Shown piece after piece: positions 43,725-52,870 of a stretch of DNA of 64,000 nt (its first letter is position 1; each line of letters begins with the position of its first letter). Under the pieces are notes generated by a model. The model searched no databases. It saw nothing but the letters and a program-made list of their open reading frames with translations, and was not told the DNA's origin. The stretch comes from Phycisphaerae bacterium (lineage in GTDB: Bacteria; Planctomycetota; Phycisphaerae; Sedimentisphaerales; UBA12454): positions 1 through 64,000 of the forward strand of contig JBAZHC010000006.1 of NCBI GenBank assembly GCA_041652575.1, in the 5' to 3' direction. Made by a program: the position numbers and the translations under genes.

Positions 43725-43811
43725 ACAGGGGAGCCTCAGGAATGGGGCTGAGAGGTCCCTAAGGGACGACCCTTCGAACCTTTAGCAGCGGTAATTCCTG
43801 CAAGGGAGGCA
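43725..43811 (+). promoter_or_regulatory. TPP riboswitch (THI element)
   Basis: The conserved blocks are in order: ACAGGGGAGCC, GGGGCTGAGA, ACCCTTCGAACC, a variable arm, and CAGCGGTAATTCCTGC with AAGGGA closing P1. The variable stem carries GGTCCCTAAGGGAC. It precedes thiF and a terminator hairpin, so thiamine pyrophosphate should switch the operon off by premature termination. Confidence 0.95.
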
Positions 43812-43829
43812 CAAGACAAAAAAATCTTG

Positions 43830-43859
43830 ACGCAGTCCTTTTCGCAGGCTGCGTTTTTT
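43830..43859 (+). terminator. Riboswitch-controlled terminator
   Basis: ACGCAG-T-CCT pairs with AGG-C-TGCGT around TTTCGC, followed by six T (43854-43859). It lies between the TPP aptamer and thiF. Confidence 0.85.
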
Positions 43860-43871
43860 ATTGGCAGATAT

Positions 43872-44501
43872 ATGGCAAAATTGAGTTGTGAACAATTCGA
43901 GGCGATGCTCATCGAACGCCACGGTGAGTCTGTGCACCAAAAATTAAAATCCGCGACAGTCGGAATCGCAGGACTCGGCGGCCTCGGCTCGAATGTCGCT
44001 ATTTCGCTTGCCCGTATCGGCGTAGGGAAACTTGTGATTGCGGATTTTGATTTAGTAGAACAAAGCAACCTTAACCGCCAGCAATATTTTATCGACCAGC
44101 TTGGAACAAATAAAGTCGCAGCCATGAGTGAAAATTTAAGGCTGATTAATCCGTATATCAAAATCGACGGCCATCAGGTAAGATTAACACCTGATAATGT
44201 CCCGATAATTTTCCCGGATTGTCTCATTATCGCCGAGTGTTTCGACAAGGCCGACCAAAAGCAAATGCTCGTCGAAACCGTACTGAATAAAATGGATAAT
44301 GTTAAGATTGTCGCGGTTAGCGGATTGGGCGGTTACGGGAAAAGCAACGAAATCCAGACTCGTAAAATTTCGGACAGACTGATAATGATCGGCGACGGCA
44401 ACAGCGGAATAGAATCAGGTTTAAGTCTCATGGCCCCTCGCGTGGCGATTGCCGCAGGCCATCAGGCCAACGCGATTGTGGAATTAATAATTGACGGTTG
44501 A
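43872..44501 (+). CDS. thiF: Thiamine biosynthesis protein ThiF (short type)
   Basis: 209 residues of the E1-like adenyltransferase that activates the ThiS C-terminus: VGIAGLGGLGSNVAISLARI binds ATP and DFDLVEQSNLNRQQYF holds the Asp/Arg residues. It lacks the C-terminal zinc cysteines of longer ThiF/MoeB proteins, as in clostridial ThiF. ATG 43872 fits the conserved start; an upstream TTG would read from the terminator. Confidence 0.92.
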   Translation: MAKLSCEQFEAMLIERHGESVHQKLKSATVGIAGLGGLGSNVAISLARIGVGKLVIADFDLVEQSNLNRQQYFIDQLGTNKVAAMSENLRLINPYIKIDGHQVRLTPDNVPIIFPDCLIIAECFDKADQKQMLVETVLNKMDNVKIVAVSGLGGYGKSNEIQTRKISDRLIMIGDGNSGIESGLSLMAPRVAIAAGHQANAIVELIIDG

Positions 44502-44506
44502 ATATT

Positions 44507-44716
44507 ATGGCAGTATTAAAAATAAATGGTGAAGACAAAACTTTCGACGGGGCCCTGCCGGAAACGCTTAAGGCACTGCTCGAATTTCTCAGCGTGAACG
44601 AAGCTACCGTTGTTGCGGAAGTGGACGGCCGAATTATTGCCCGCGGTAATTTTCAAAAGACGACTCTTCACGATGGGCAGAAAATTGAACTTATCAGATT
44701 TGTAGGCGGCGGATGA
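44507..44716 (+). CDS. thiS: Sulfur carrier protein ThiS
   Basis: 69 residues, ubiquitin-like, ending in RFVGGG; the C-terminal GG becomes the thiocarboxylate that supplies sulfur for the thiazole. AVLKINGEDKTF and EATVVAEVDGRIIARG fit the family. An in-frame TTG at 44498 is also possible but ATG 44507 is preferred. Confidence 0.93.
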   Translation: MAVLKINGEDKTFDGALPETLKALLEFLSVNEATVVAEVDGRIIARGNFQKTTLHDGQKIELIRFVGGG

Positions 44717-44719
44717 TAT

Positions 44720-45493
44720 ATGAAAGATAAACTTATTATAGCAGGCAAAGAGTTTCATAGCCGGTTATTTATCGGCACAGGTAAATACGCCTCGAACGAA
44801 ATTATGGCTGAGGCCATCGAAGCATCCGGAACCCAAATGGTAACAGTCGCTCTTCGGCGGGTCGATATCCAGAATCCGCAGGATAATATGCTGGCCGCTA
44901 TCGACAGAAAAAAATATCTCCTTCTGCCGAATACTTCCGGCGCAAGAAACGCCGATGAGGCGGTTCGCCTGGCAAGACTTGCAAGAGCCGCGACTGAAAT
45001 AAACTGGCTCAAACTTGAAGTTACGCCCGACCCGTATTATTTGCTGCCCGACCCGGTTGAAACATTAAAGGCCGCCGAAATTCTCGTAAAGGAAGGTTTC
45101 ATTGTCCTGCCTTATATAAACGCCGACCCTGTGCTGGCAAAAAAACTTCAGGACATCGGCACTGCGACGGTTATGCCGCTTGCTTCGCCGATTGGCTCTA
45201 ATCAGGGCCTGAAAACAAAAGCCGCGATTGAAATAATTATCTCGCAGGCGATAGTTCCCGTAGTCGTCGATGCCGGCCTCGGTATGCCCTCTCACGCGGC
45301 AGAAGCTATGGAAATGGGCGCAGATGCCGTGCTGATTAATACCGCCATCGCAACAGCAAACGACCCGGTAAAGATGGCCGAGGCTTTCAAAAAAGCAGTG
45401 CAGGCCGGCAGAGAAGCATTTGAAGCCGGCTCAGCAGGCGAAAAAAAACAAGCTGACGCTTCAAGTCCGCTTACCGGATTCTTAAGAGACTAA
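44720..45493 (+). CDS. thiG: Thiazole synthase
   Basis: 257 residues, TIM barrel that condenses DXP, dehydroglycine and ThiS-thiocarboxylate to thiazole phosphate. SRLFIGTGKYASNE, INWLKLEVTPDP (Schiff-base Lys region), GSNQGLKTK and VVDAGLGMPSHAAEAMEMGA are diagnostic. Three bases separate it from thiS and none from thiH. Confidence 0.97.
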   Translation: MKDKLIIAGKEFHSRLFIGTGKYASNEIMAEAIEASGTQMVTVALRRVDIQNPQDNMLAAIDRKKYLLLPNTSGARNADEAVRLARLARAATEINWLKLEVTPDPYYLLPDPVETLKAAEILVKEGFIVLPYINADPVLAKKLQDIGTATVMPLASPIGSNQGLKTKAAIEIIISQAIVPVVVDAGLGMPSHAAEAMEMGADAVLINTAIATANDPVKMAEAFKKAVQAGREAFEAGSAGEKKQADASSPLTGFLRD

Positions 45494-46549
45494 ATGGATA
45501 TCCAAAAAGCAATACACGATGATACAGGTTACAGTCCCGAAAGACTGGAAGCGTTAATGTCTCCGGAATCGCAAAATTATCTCGAACAGATGGCGCAAAA
45601 AGCCCGTCAGATTACACGTCAGCGTTTCGGAAATACAATCCAGCTTTACGCCCCGCTGTATGTCTCCAATTTTTGTGTCAACAGTTGTCCATACTGTGCT
45701 TTTAATGCAAAAAGTAATCTGCCACGCAAGAGACTCAGCGTTGAACAAGCCTGCAAAGAAGCCGATATCCTCGCCAATGAGGGATTCAGGCATATATTGA
45801 TTGTCAGCGGAGAGGATACAAAATTCGTAACTATTCCTTATCTTGTCGAGCTTTCGAAAAAACTGCGTGAAAAATTCAGCTCTATTGCAATCGAGATTTA
45901 TCCTGCTTCGACAGAAGATTACGAAAAACTTTTCGCCACCGGCGTTGAAAGCATCGCTATATATCAGGAAACCTACGACCGCACCGATTACGCCAAATTC
46001 CACAAAACCGGCCCCAAATCAGATTACGATTGGCGACTTGATACTCTTTCGCGGGCAGCCGCAGCAGGCTTCAGGAGTCTGGGGCTTGGCTTTTTAATCG
46101 GCCTAAGCGATTGGCGAACTCAGACCGTCGCGCTGGCAGAGCACGCAAATTTTCTTATGAAAAAATACTGGCAGGCGAGAGTCTCCTTTTCTTTTCCGAG
46201 AATGCGCCCTGCCGAAAACGTTGACGAAAAACTTTTTAAGCATATGATTAGTGATACTGAACTTGTTCAGATAATGATTTCGCTTCGATTATGTTTTCCG
46301 GATTCCGAGATAGTGATGTCGACCCGTGAATCGCCGCGTTTCAGGGATAATATGGCTCAGATTTGTGTAACTCGAATGAGCGCAGGCAGTAAAACAAACC
46401 CCGGCGGTTATGCCGAGGAAGATGCGTCGCTGAAACAATTCGAAATCGCTGACGATAGAACCCCACGGCAGGTATCTTCGATGCTGAAATCTAACGGCCT
46501 CGAAGCTGTCTGGAAAGACTGGGACGCCGCCTTTATTGGAAAGGATTGA
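45494..46549 (+). CDS. thiH: 2-iminoacetate synthase ThiH (radical SAM)
   Basis: 351 residues. Cleaves tyrosine to dehydroglycine and p-cresol with a 4Fe-4S cluster at CVNSCPYCAF (C-x3-C-x2-C, near residue 62). RMSAGSKTNPGGY is the family's C-terminal motif. A tyrosine-dependent ThiH rather than an oxygen-dependent ThiO fits an anaerobe. The start abuts the thiG stop. Confidence 0.96.
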   Translation: MDIQKAIHDDTGYSPERLEALMSPESQNYLEQMAQKARQITRQRFGNTIQLYAPLYVSNFCVNSCPYCAFNAKSNLPRKRLSVEQACKEADILANEGFRHILIVSGEDTKFVTIPYLVELSKKLREKFSSIAIEIYPASTEDYEKLFATGVESIAIYQETYDRTDYAKFHKTGPKSDYDWRLDTLSRAAAAGFRSLGLGFLIGLSDWRTQTVALAEHANFLMKKYWQARVSFSFPRMRPAENVDEKLFKHMISDTELVQIMISLRLCFPDSEIVMSTRESPRFRDNMAQICVTRMSAGSKTNPGGYAEEDASLKQFEIADDRTPRQVSSMLKSNGLEAVWKDWDAAFIGKD

Positions 46550-46553
46550 AACA

Positions 46554-47174
46554 ATGCAGGATTGTAAAATTCCGACCATCGACCAGTGTTATGAGCTGCT
46601 GGAAAAATGCTATGTACCCAAACACATTATTCGGCATTGTGAAATAACAGCCGATTTTGCCGCTTCTCTCGCTGAAAAAATCGCCGCCAACGGCACAAGT
46701 GTAAATGTCGATTTTGTACACAGGGCCTGTCTGCTGCACGACATTCTGAGAAGTTGCGATTTTAACAAGCCGCTCGACGAAATATTCGATGAGCCGATAA
46801 GCCCGCAGGACAGGGAAAACTGGCAGTTGTTAAATGAAAAATATAAAGGTCTCTGCCACGAAGACGCCGCTTATGAATTACTGAAAAACGACTGGCCTGA
46901 AATCGCCCTGGCGATTAAAAAACACGCGTACAGAACGCTGATTGACGAGACTTTAAGGCCGCGGACAATCGAGGAAAAAATAGTCTATTACGCCGACAAA
47001 CGCGTTATGCACGATAAAATCGTCCCGCTTTCCGAAAGGCTCCAGGAAGGCCATAGAAGAAATCTCCGCCCCGACTGCCCGAAGATTGTCGATACGGATT
47101 ATGTCGATTCGCTTATTTTCGAGCTTGAACGCCAGTTGCTTGCACTTACAGAACCTTCCGAGGATGAAAATTGA
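46554..47174 (+). CDS. HD-domain phosphohydrolase
   Basis: 206 residues. HIIRHCEITADFAASLAEKI, ACLLHDILRSCD and CHEDAAYELL show the H...HD...D metal-binding pattern. AAAGGA lies nine bases before ATG 46554. It overlaps the prmC start by four bases, so it belongs to the thiamine operon transcript. The substrate (nucleotide or other phosphate ester) is unknown. Confidence 0.85.
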   Translation: MQDCKIPTIDQCYELLEKCYVPKHIIRHCEITADFAASLAEKIAANGTSVNVDFVHRACLLHDILRSCDFNKPLDEIFDEPISPQDRENWQLLNEKYKGLCHEDAAYELLKNDWPEIALAIKKHAYRTLIDETLRPRTIEEKIVYYADKRVMHDKIVPLSERLQEGHRRNLRPDCPKIVDTDYVDSLIFELERQLLALTEPSEDEN

Positions 47175-48046
47175 GTCAGACCTGGACAATACAAAAACTT
47201 CTCGACTGGATGGTAAGTCATTTCACTGAAAAGAAAATCGACTCGCCGCGCCTCACCGCAGAACTGCTTTTATCTTTCGTGCTGGGCCTTGAAAGAATAC
47301 AGCTTTACATGCACTTCGACAAAGAAGTCGACAAACCGCATCTCGATAAACTCCGCGCACTCGTCAAACGCTGTCTCGAAAACGAACCGGTCCAGTATTT
47401 AACCGGCAGGTGTGAATTTTATTCTCTCTCACTGAAAGTCTCCCCCGACTGCCTGATACCAAGACCTGAAACGGAACTGCTCGTCGAAAGAGCGATAGAA
47501 TTTTTGCGCACCCGCAGCGGCACACAGCACGTCTGCGACCTATGCACGGGCAGCGGCTGCATTTCGGTTACAATAGCGAAAAATTTTCCAGACGCGAAAA
47601 TTATCGCCACCGACATCTGCGACAAGGCCTTAAGTGTCGCCGCCGAAAATATCGCAAAATACAACCTTGGCCAAAGAATCGAACTTCTGCATGGCGATTT
47701 ATTTGCACCGATAATCAGCCGGCTCGATGTCAAAGAATTCGACTTGATTGTCTGCAATCCGCCTTATGTCAGCATACCAGAATATGAAAAACTTGACGCG
47801 AAGGTCAAAAACTACGAGCCTAAACTCGCTCTCGACGGCGGAGTTGACGGTCTCGATATCTATCGAAGAATTGCTGAGCAGGTAAGCGCCCATTTGAAAA
47901 AAGACGGCGTTCTTTTGCTCGAAATCGGCTATCTGCAGGGACAAGCCGTCCGAAAACTGCTCGAAGAAACGAAAATCTTTAATCCCATAAAAATTGAAAA
48001 AGATTTCAGCAATAACGACAGAGTCGTAACCGCCGTAAAAGGTTAA
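47171..48046 (+). CDS. prmC: Release factor glutamine methyltransferase PrmC
   Basis: 291 residues. Methylates the GGQ glutamine of peptide-chain release factors. VCDLCTGSGCISVTIAKNFP binds SAM and LIVCNPPYVSIPEYE is the NPPY catalytic motif near 194. The N-terminal helical domain (KLLDWMVSHF, PVQYLTGRCEF) is present. It starts with TTG, coupled to the HD gene. prfA, the usual neighbour, is not in the window. Confidence 0.95.
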   Translation: MSQTWTIQKLLDWMVSHFTEKKIDSPRLTAELLLSFVLGLERIQLYMHFDKEVDKPHLDKLRALVKRCLENEPVQYLTGRCEFYSLSLKVSPDCLIPRPETELLVERAIEFLRTRSGTQHVCDLCTGSGCISVTIAKNFPDAKIIATDICDKALSVAAENIAKYNLGQRIELLHGDLFAPIISRLDVKEFDLIVCNPPYVSIPEYEKLDAKVKNYEPKLALDGGVDGLDIYRRIAEQVSAHLKKDGVLLLEIGYLQGQAVRKLLEETKIFNPIKIEKDFSNNDRVVTAVKG

Positions 48047-48107
48047 AAACAAAACCTATTATTGACAGTTCATCCCCTATTGGTTAAATTATCACCTTAA
48101 CGCTCTA

Positions 48108-48193
48108 TTGTCATTTCGAGCGAAGTCCCGATATTTCGGGACGTAGTCGAGAAATCTCGTTTAGTATATTGTAGGGTGGGCTTTAGCCCACGC
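48108..48193. repeat. Two intergenic repeats before pheT
   Basis: First, TTGTCATTTCGAGCGAAGTC, then TCCCGATATTTCGGGA and GTCGAGAAATCTC, a form of the widespread inverted element. Second, TGTAGGGTGGGCTTTAGCCC at 48170-48189, the second copy of the hairpin repeat at 35811, ending 17 bases before the pheT ATG. Confidence 0.7.
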
Positions 48194-48210
48194 CGTGAAG
48201 GTATCGAAAA

Positions 48211-50226
48211 ATGAAAATCTCTCTAAACTGGCTTAAGGATTACGTACCGATAACTGAATCTGCGCAGGAGCTTGCCGTTCTTTTAAGCAATCTCGGCTTT
48301 AACACGGAAAGCATCGAGCAGCTCGCCGACGATGCGGTTATAGACATTGAAATCACCAGCAATCGTCCGGATTGCCTTTCTCATATCGGCATAGCCCGTG
48401 AAATCGCCGCCGCTACTGGCCGGGAACTAAGCCTGCCGAAAATAAAATTTGAGCCTCTCAAAAAAGACATATCTTCCCTGATTAGTGTCGATATCGCCGA
48501 GCCTGCTCTTTGCGGCAGATACACCGCCAGAATTATTGAAGGCGTGAAAATAGGCCCGAGTCCTTCCTGGATGACCAAGCGTCTCGAAGCCATCGGTCTT
48601 CGCAGCGTTAATAACGTCGTTGACGCGACAAACTATGCGATGATGGAAACCGGCCAGCCGCCCCATGCTTTCGACTATAATAAAATCAAAGGCGCCAAAA
48701 TCATTGTCCGTCTCGCAGTGCAAAACGAAAAAATCGTAAGCATCGACGGCACAAACTGTGTACTTGCGCCGGATATGCTTATCATCGCCGATTCAGCAGG
48801 CCCTGTCGCTATCGCCGGCGTTATGGGCGGTATCGAAACTGAAGTCAGTGATACTACCACGAATATTCTTCTTGAGGACGCATCGTTTAATCCTGTAATC
48901 ACCAGGAAAACCTCGCTAAACCTAAACCTGCCCAGCGAAGCGGCCTACCGATTTGGCCGAGGCGTTGACATCGAACAGATTGACTGGGCATCCCAGCGAA
49001 CCGCCCAGCTCATCGCCCAGGTCGCAGGCGGAAAAATTGTCGAAGGCGTAGTTGACGCATATCCCGGCAAAATCCCCAACCACCGTATGGTTACTATGAG
49101 ATTCAGCAGGGTCAAAAAACTGCTCGGTATCGATATCCCGCAGCAGTCGATTTTTGAAATTCTCCGCGGCCTTTCGTTCAGCCCACAAAAACCGGAAAAC
49201 GATAAGATTCTCTGTACAATTCCGACATGGCGGCCCGACATCACAAGGGAAGTAGATTTGATTGAGGAAGTCGCCCGCGTTCACGGCTTCGACAAAATAG
49301 CCATACGTCAGAAAATCAATATTGAAGTAACTCCCGTTGACGAAAGACAGCAGATAATCGGCAGGGCAAGCGGTTTTCTTAACAGTTGCGGTTTTTACGA
49401 AACAATAACGCCCGGCTTCAACAGCGAGACTATCGCCAAACTGATAACCGGCAAAACATCGGATACCCACCTTGTCGTACAGGACCAAAGCAGCAGAACT
49501 GCAAATCTTTTGCGAAGTTCGCTCATTGGCTCTTTACTCGAGACTCTCGCGAGAAATTACAATGCAGGCAATAAGAATATAAAAATTTACGAACTGGCAA
49601 ACGTATTCAAAAAACTTCAGGACGGCTCGCATTCTGAAAACAGTTCTTTGGCCGCTCTTTGCGATGATGATTTTAGAGTCCTGCGAGGTGCGATTGAAGG
49701 CGCGATAAAGGCCGTTGACTCCTCGGCAAAAATCGTATTCAAACCGGCAGATGTATTCTGGGCCTCTACCGGCGCCGACATAATCGTAAATGATGTTGTT
49801 ATCGGCTCTGCCGGCGCTGTAAAAGACCGGATACTCACGGCCCTTGATATCAAAACGCAAGTGGTTTGCGCCGCCGAGATTAATTTTGATAGTATCACGG
49901 CTTTAAAAGCCGGGCAAATCAAAGCAAAACCTCTGCCGAAATTCCCGGCCATCACCCGCGACCTGTCCCTAATAGTTAACGAGCAGGTTCAGTGGTCGCA
50001 GATAGAAAATATTGCGTTGTCGAAAGCTCCATCCGAGCTTGAGGAATTGAAATTCGTCGGCATTTACAGGGGCAAGCCAATCCACACCGGCAAAAAGAGC
50101 GTTACAATTTCGCTCTGCTTCCGCGACGAAGACGGCACGCTGAAACACGAAATCGTTGACAACTGGCAAAAAAACATCGTCTCTGCCCTATCGTCAGCTA
50201 TCGGCGCCGAACTCCGCCTTGCGTAA
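48211..50226 (+). CDS. pheT: Phenylalanyl-tRNA synthetase beta subunit, lacking the tRNA-binding OB domain
   Basis: 671 residues. Features in order are MKISLNWLKDYVPI, the B1/B3-4 editing region (SNRPDCLSHIGIAREIAA, GRYTARIIEGV), B5 (RVKKLLGIDI, PTWRPDITREVDLIEEVARVHGF), the class II-like core and a C-terminal ferredoxin-fold anticodon domain (FPAITRDLSLIV). Bacterial PheT is usually about 800 residues. The EMAP/OB tRNA-binding module normally between residues 40 and 150 is absent, as the N-terminal motif passes straight to the B1 domain. pheS is not adjacent. Confidence 0.94.
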   Translation: MKISLNWLKDYVPITESAQELAVLLSNLGFNTESIEQLADDAVIDIEITSNRPDCLSHIGIAREIAAATGRELSLPKIKFEPLKKDISSLISVDIAEPALCGRYTARIIEGVKIGPSPSWMTKRLEAIGLRSVNNVVDATNYAMMETGQPPHAFDYNKIKGAKIIVRLAVQNEKIVSIDGTNCVLAPDMLIIADSAGPVAIAGVMGGIETEVSDTTTNILLEDASFNPVITRKTSLNLNLPSEAAYRFGRGVDIEQIDWASQRTAQLIAQVAGGKIVEGVVDAYPGKIPNHRMVTMRFSRVKKLLGIDIPQQSIFEILRGLSFSPQKPENDKILCTIPTWRPDITREVDLIEEVARVHGFDKIAIRQKINIEVTPVDERQQIIGRASGFLNSCGFYETITPGFNSETIAKLITGKTSDTHLVVQDQSSRTANLLRSSLIGSLLETLARNYNAGNKNIKIYELANVFKKLQDGSHSENSSLAALCDDDFRVLRGAIEGAIKAVDSSAKIVFKPADVFWASTGADIIVNDVVIGSAGAVKDRILTALDIKTQVVCAAEINFDSITALKAGQIKAKPLPKFPAITRDLSLIVNEQVQWSQIENIALSKAPSELEELKFVGIYRGKPIHTGKKSVTISLCFRDEDGTLKHEIVDNWQKNIVSALSSAIGAELRLA

Positions 50227-50240
50227 TTACAACCGCTTTC

Positions 50241-51719
50241 TTATGCGAATGCTTTTTCGATAATCGAATGCTTCGGTGGTTTCGTTACGAAGCTGACTAA
50301 TGGTATCACGATAAACGGCACAATCATCGCTGCGCTGGCGGCAATCGGAGAATTTTTTGCGCCGAACCAATAATACAGAGTCGTATTTATCACCAGTGCC
50401 GTTATCATTCCCGCCACCACGCCGGTATGCGTCGCCCGTTTCCAGTAAAGACCGTAGAAGAACGGCGCCATAAACGCACCTGCCACCGCTCCCCACGACA
50501 GGCTCATAAGCTCAACTATGAACGAAAACTGGTACCTGGCGACAAAATACGATACTACCACAAACACCGCGCTTAAAAATCTCATCATCGCCAGAGACTT
50601 TTCCTTTGAAACATTCGGATTCACATGGCCCTTGTAAAGGTCGATTGCCACCGACGACGCCGAGACAAGCACCAGCGACGAAAGCGTGCTCATCGATGCC
50701 GACAGTATCAGCAGCAGTATCACTGCCATCAATCCGCTCGGCAGATATTTTGTCAAAAGTTCCGGTATCATCCTGTCGAAGTCCGGCCCTGCGGCCCCCA
50801 TCGGCGGAGTATCATAAAATATATGTGTCAGCGAACCGACATAATATGCCGTAAAAGAGATTAAGACCGCAAAGATAGTTGTAATCAAAGCCGCCTTATT
50901 GATGACCGCTTCGTTTTTAATAGCGTAAAATTTCTGTACCATCTGCGGCATACCCCAAACGCCGAACGATGTCATAAACACAAGCGCGCCCAGCATCAGT
51001 ATGCTCGGCTGTTTTCCAGCCGGCAGTGCGCTGTGCCATTGATTATACCTTTCAGTTGCCGCCCGGATTGCTCCGCCAATGCCGCTCGTTCCCGCGACTT
51101 CAGCAGCCTTGCCGCTGAGGATAATCACCATAAGAATCGAACCGAATATCATAATAATGCCCTGCACAAAATCCGTCAGCGTCACCGCGAAATATCCGCC
51201 GAGTATCAGGTACAAACCCGTAATTGCAATCATAACCAAAAGCGCGTAATCATATTTGATATGAAAATTGGCCTCGAACAGATAACCCAAACCTTTGAAT
51301 ACCGACGCCGAATATGGAATAAGGAAAACAAATATAATCATGGCGGCAAACATTTTTATATATTTGCTGCCGAACCGCTCATGCAGAAATTCAGGCATAG
51401 TCATCGCGTCGAGATTATGCGTCATTCTTCTCGCTCGTCTGGCGAGTATGAGCCACGCCGCGGTTGTACCTATAAAGGCGTTCCCTGCCGCGATTGCTAA
51501 ACCTTTTAAACCGTATCCCCATCCGATTTTCCCGCCGAATCCTATAAACACCACGGCGCTGAAGTATGTTGTTCCGTATGCAAATGCAGAAATCCACGGT
51601 CCGACCGTTCTGCCGCCGAGAAAGAAATCGTTAAGAGTCATTGTTTTCCGCATCCCCCAGACTCCGATAGCCGACATTCCAAACAGGAAAATTCCCAACA
51701 GAACAATACTCGCCGTCAT
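50241..51719 (-). CDS. Sodium:solute symporter (SSS family)
   Basis: 492 residues with about 13 membrane segments. GGRTVGPWISAFAYGTTYFSA near the N-terminus and PEFLHERFGSKYIKMFAA match the SSS family, close to proline/pantothenate or sugar symporters. The Na+-site region ILSASMSTLSSLVLVSASS is present. The substrate is not evident. It is convergent with pheT. Confidence 0.9.
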   Translation of the reverse strand: MTASIVLLGIFLFGMSAIGVWGMRKTMTLNDFFLGGRTVGPWISAFAYGTTYFSAVVFIGFGGKIGWGYGLKGLAIAAGNAFIGTTAAWLILARRARRMTHNLDAMTMPEFLHERFGSKYIKMFAAMIIFVFLIPYSASVFKGLGYLFEANFHIKYDYALLVMIAITGLYLILGGYFAVTLTDFVQGIIMIFGSILMVIILSGKAAEVAGTSGIGGAIRAATERYNQWHSALPAGKQPSILMLGALVFMTSFGVWGMPQMVQKFYAIKNEAVINKAALITTIFAVLISFTAYYVGSLTHIFYDTPPMGAAGPDFDRMIPELLTKYLPSGLMAVILLLILSASMSTLSSLVLVSASSVAIDLYKGHVNPNVSKEKSLAMMRFLSAVFVVVSYFVARYQFSFIVELMSLSWGAVAGAFMAPFFYGLYWKRATHTGVVAGMITALVINTTLYYWFGAKNSPIAASAAMIVPFIVIPLVSFVTKPPKHSIIEKAFA

Positions 51720-51792
51720 GCTTTATCTCCTTATGAATAACTGGTTCCTGATTATTTCTACCTTTTTGTATTTTATCGACAAATTCCGGATT

Positions 51793-52392
51793 TTACAGCA
51801 CTTTTTTAGCATACTCGCAGCCACCCTCTTCGAAATTAGTAACCGCAAATTCCCCCCTGTATTTTCTCGCCGCCTTATCGTAAGCCTTTGCTGCCTCTAT
51901 TTCGTCATCAAAATAGCCTAAAAATATTCTTTGCCCTTTATGTATCAGCACAGCGTAAAATTTCTGATGTACATTATGCCATCGAACGCCTTTATATCCG
52001 GATTTTCCCCTATTGAATCCCTGCCTGTTACTGAGATTATTTTCCGCTTTTGTAACTGCCATTAAATTTGCTTTACGGTTATCGAGCCCCTTATGGTTTT
52101 TATGATGAACGACAAGATTTCCCTCCGGCCGCATTATCATCCTGTGCATTGATATTGTTTTCTTACCGCTTTTATGCTCTGCGTAGCAGTTATATTTATC
52201 TTCTTTTGCGTACCATTTTATTAAGTTTACTTTTTCAAAATCTTCAGGGTCAACGATTGCGTACTTATTTTGCGTCAGTTTTATTTTCCGAAACGGATGC
52301 CCGTATTTCCATTTCCTATAGCGCAGCAGTACCCACACGCCAATGCGAGCAATGAACGTTGGATAATGAATTTGAAAATTGATTTTTGGCAT
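51793..52392 (-). CDS. HNH endonuclease with AP2 DNA-binding domain
   Basis: 199 residues. An HNH_3-type nuclease fold (about 75-110: ISMHRMIM, NLVVHHKNHKGLDNRKANL) is followed by a spacer (about 110-130) and an AP2 domain (about 131-185: GYKGVRWHNVHQKFYAVL, RIFLGYFDDEIEAAKAYD). This is the layout of free-standing phage or intron-type homing endonucleases. It is not inside a recognisable intron, and it stands at the left edge of an AT-rich, repeat-rich region that hosts the GHKL cluster. Probably a mobile or domesticated nuclease. Confidence 0.88.
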   Translation of the reverse strand: MPKINFQIHYPTFIARIGVWVLLRYRKWKYGHPFRKIKLTQNKYAIVDPEDFEKVNLIKWYAKEDKYNCYAEHKSGKKTISMHRMIMRPEGNLVVHHKNHKGLDNRKANLMAVTKAENNLSNRQGFNRGKSGYKGVRWHNVHQKFYAVLIHKGQRIFLGYFDDEIEAAKAYDKAARKYRGEFAVTNFEEGGCEYAKKVL

Positions 52393-52549
52393 AAGAAACC
52401 TCTTATTAAAAACCCAACAGAGCCCAAGCGACAGCGCAGGGAGAATAAATATTCAGGTTCAGAGCGTTAGCGCGGGGTGGTTTGTTTAATTAATTTCAAT
52501 TTTGGTAATTGGGTTTTGTTTAGGATTTAGATATTAGGGTTTCGGATTT

Positions 52550-52595
52550 CCATAGTTAGATATACATTTTTTGTTGTTTTTTTGCCTAACTATGG
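52550..52595. repeat. Perfect inverted repeat CCATAGTTAG/CTAACTATGG
   Basis: CCATAGTTAG (52550-52559) and CTAACTATGG (52586-52595) flank a 26-base T-rich loop. It could be a hairpin, a recombination site or the remnant ends of an element. Confidence 0.6.
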
Positions 52596-52803
52596 CTGTA
52601 TTTTACCATATTTTTAATAAAAGTCAAACGAAAATTTGCAAATTTTGCGTAAATTTTCGCCCTGAGCTTGTCGAATGGGTCAAGAAAAAACCATATTTTT
52701 CAAAAAAATCGAGGTTTTATAGCAACGATTCAATATTTTATTCCAAATTATTCTTTCTTTAATGGCATTAGTAATATTTTAATAGAAAATAAAAGATTTT
52801 TTA

Positions 52804-52832
52804 TTGACAAATATATGCGATATATACATACT
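52804..52832 (+). promoter_or_regulatory. Putative promoter of the GHKL cluster
   Basis: TTGACA (52804-52809) with CATACT (52827-52832) after 17 bases. AAAGGA (52859-52864) precedes the first ATG (52871) by six bases. Confidence 0.45.
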
Positions 52833-52870
52833 ACCAGAAATTATATGTTAAATATCTCAAAGGATTTGAT

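Larger units (their letters stand above)
52393..52870. other. AT-rich, repeat-bearing region left of the GHKL island
   Basis: No gene. It holds degenerate GGATTTAGATATTAGGGTTT-type sequence (52521-52550), a ten-base perfect inverted repeat (52550-52595), and CCCTGAGCTTGTCGAATGG (52661-52679), a well-known dispersed sequence. At the right end is the promoter of the island. Confidence 0.6.
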
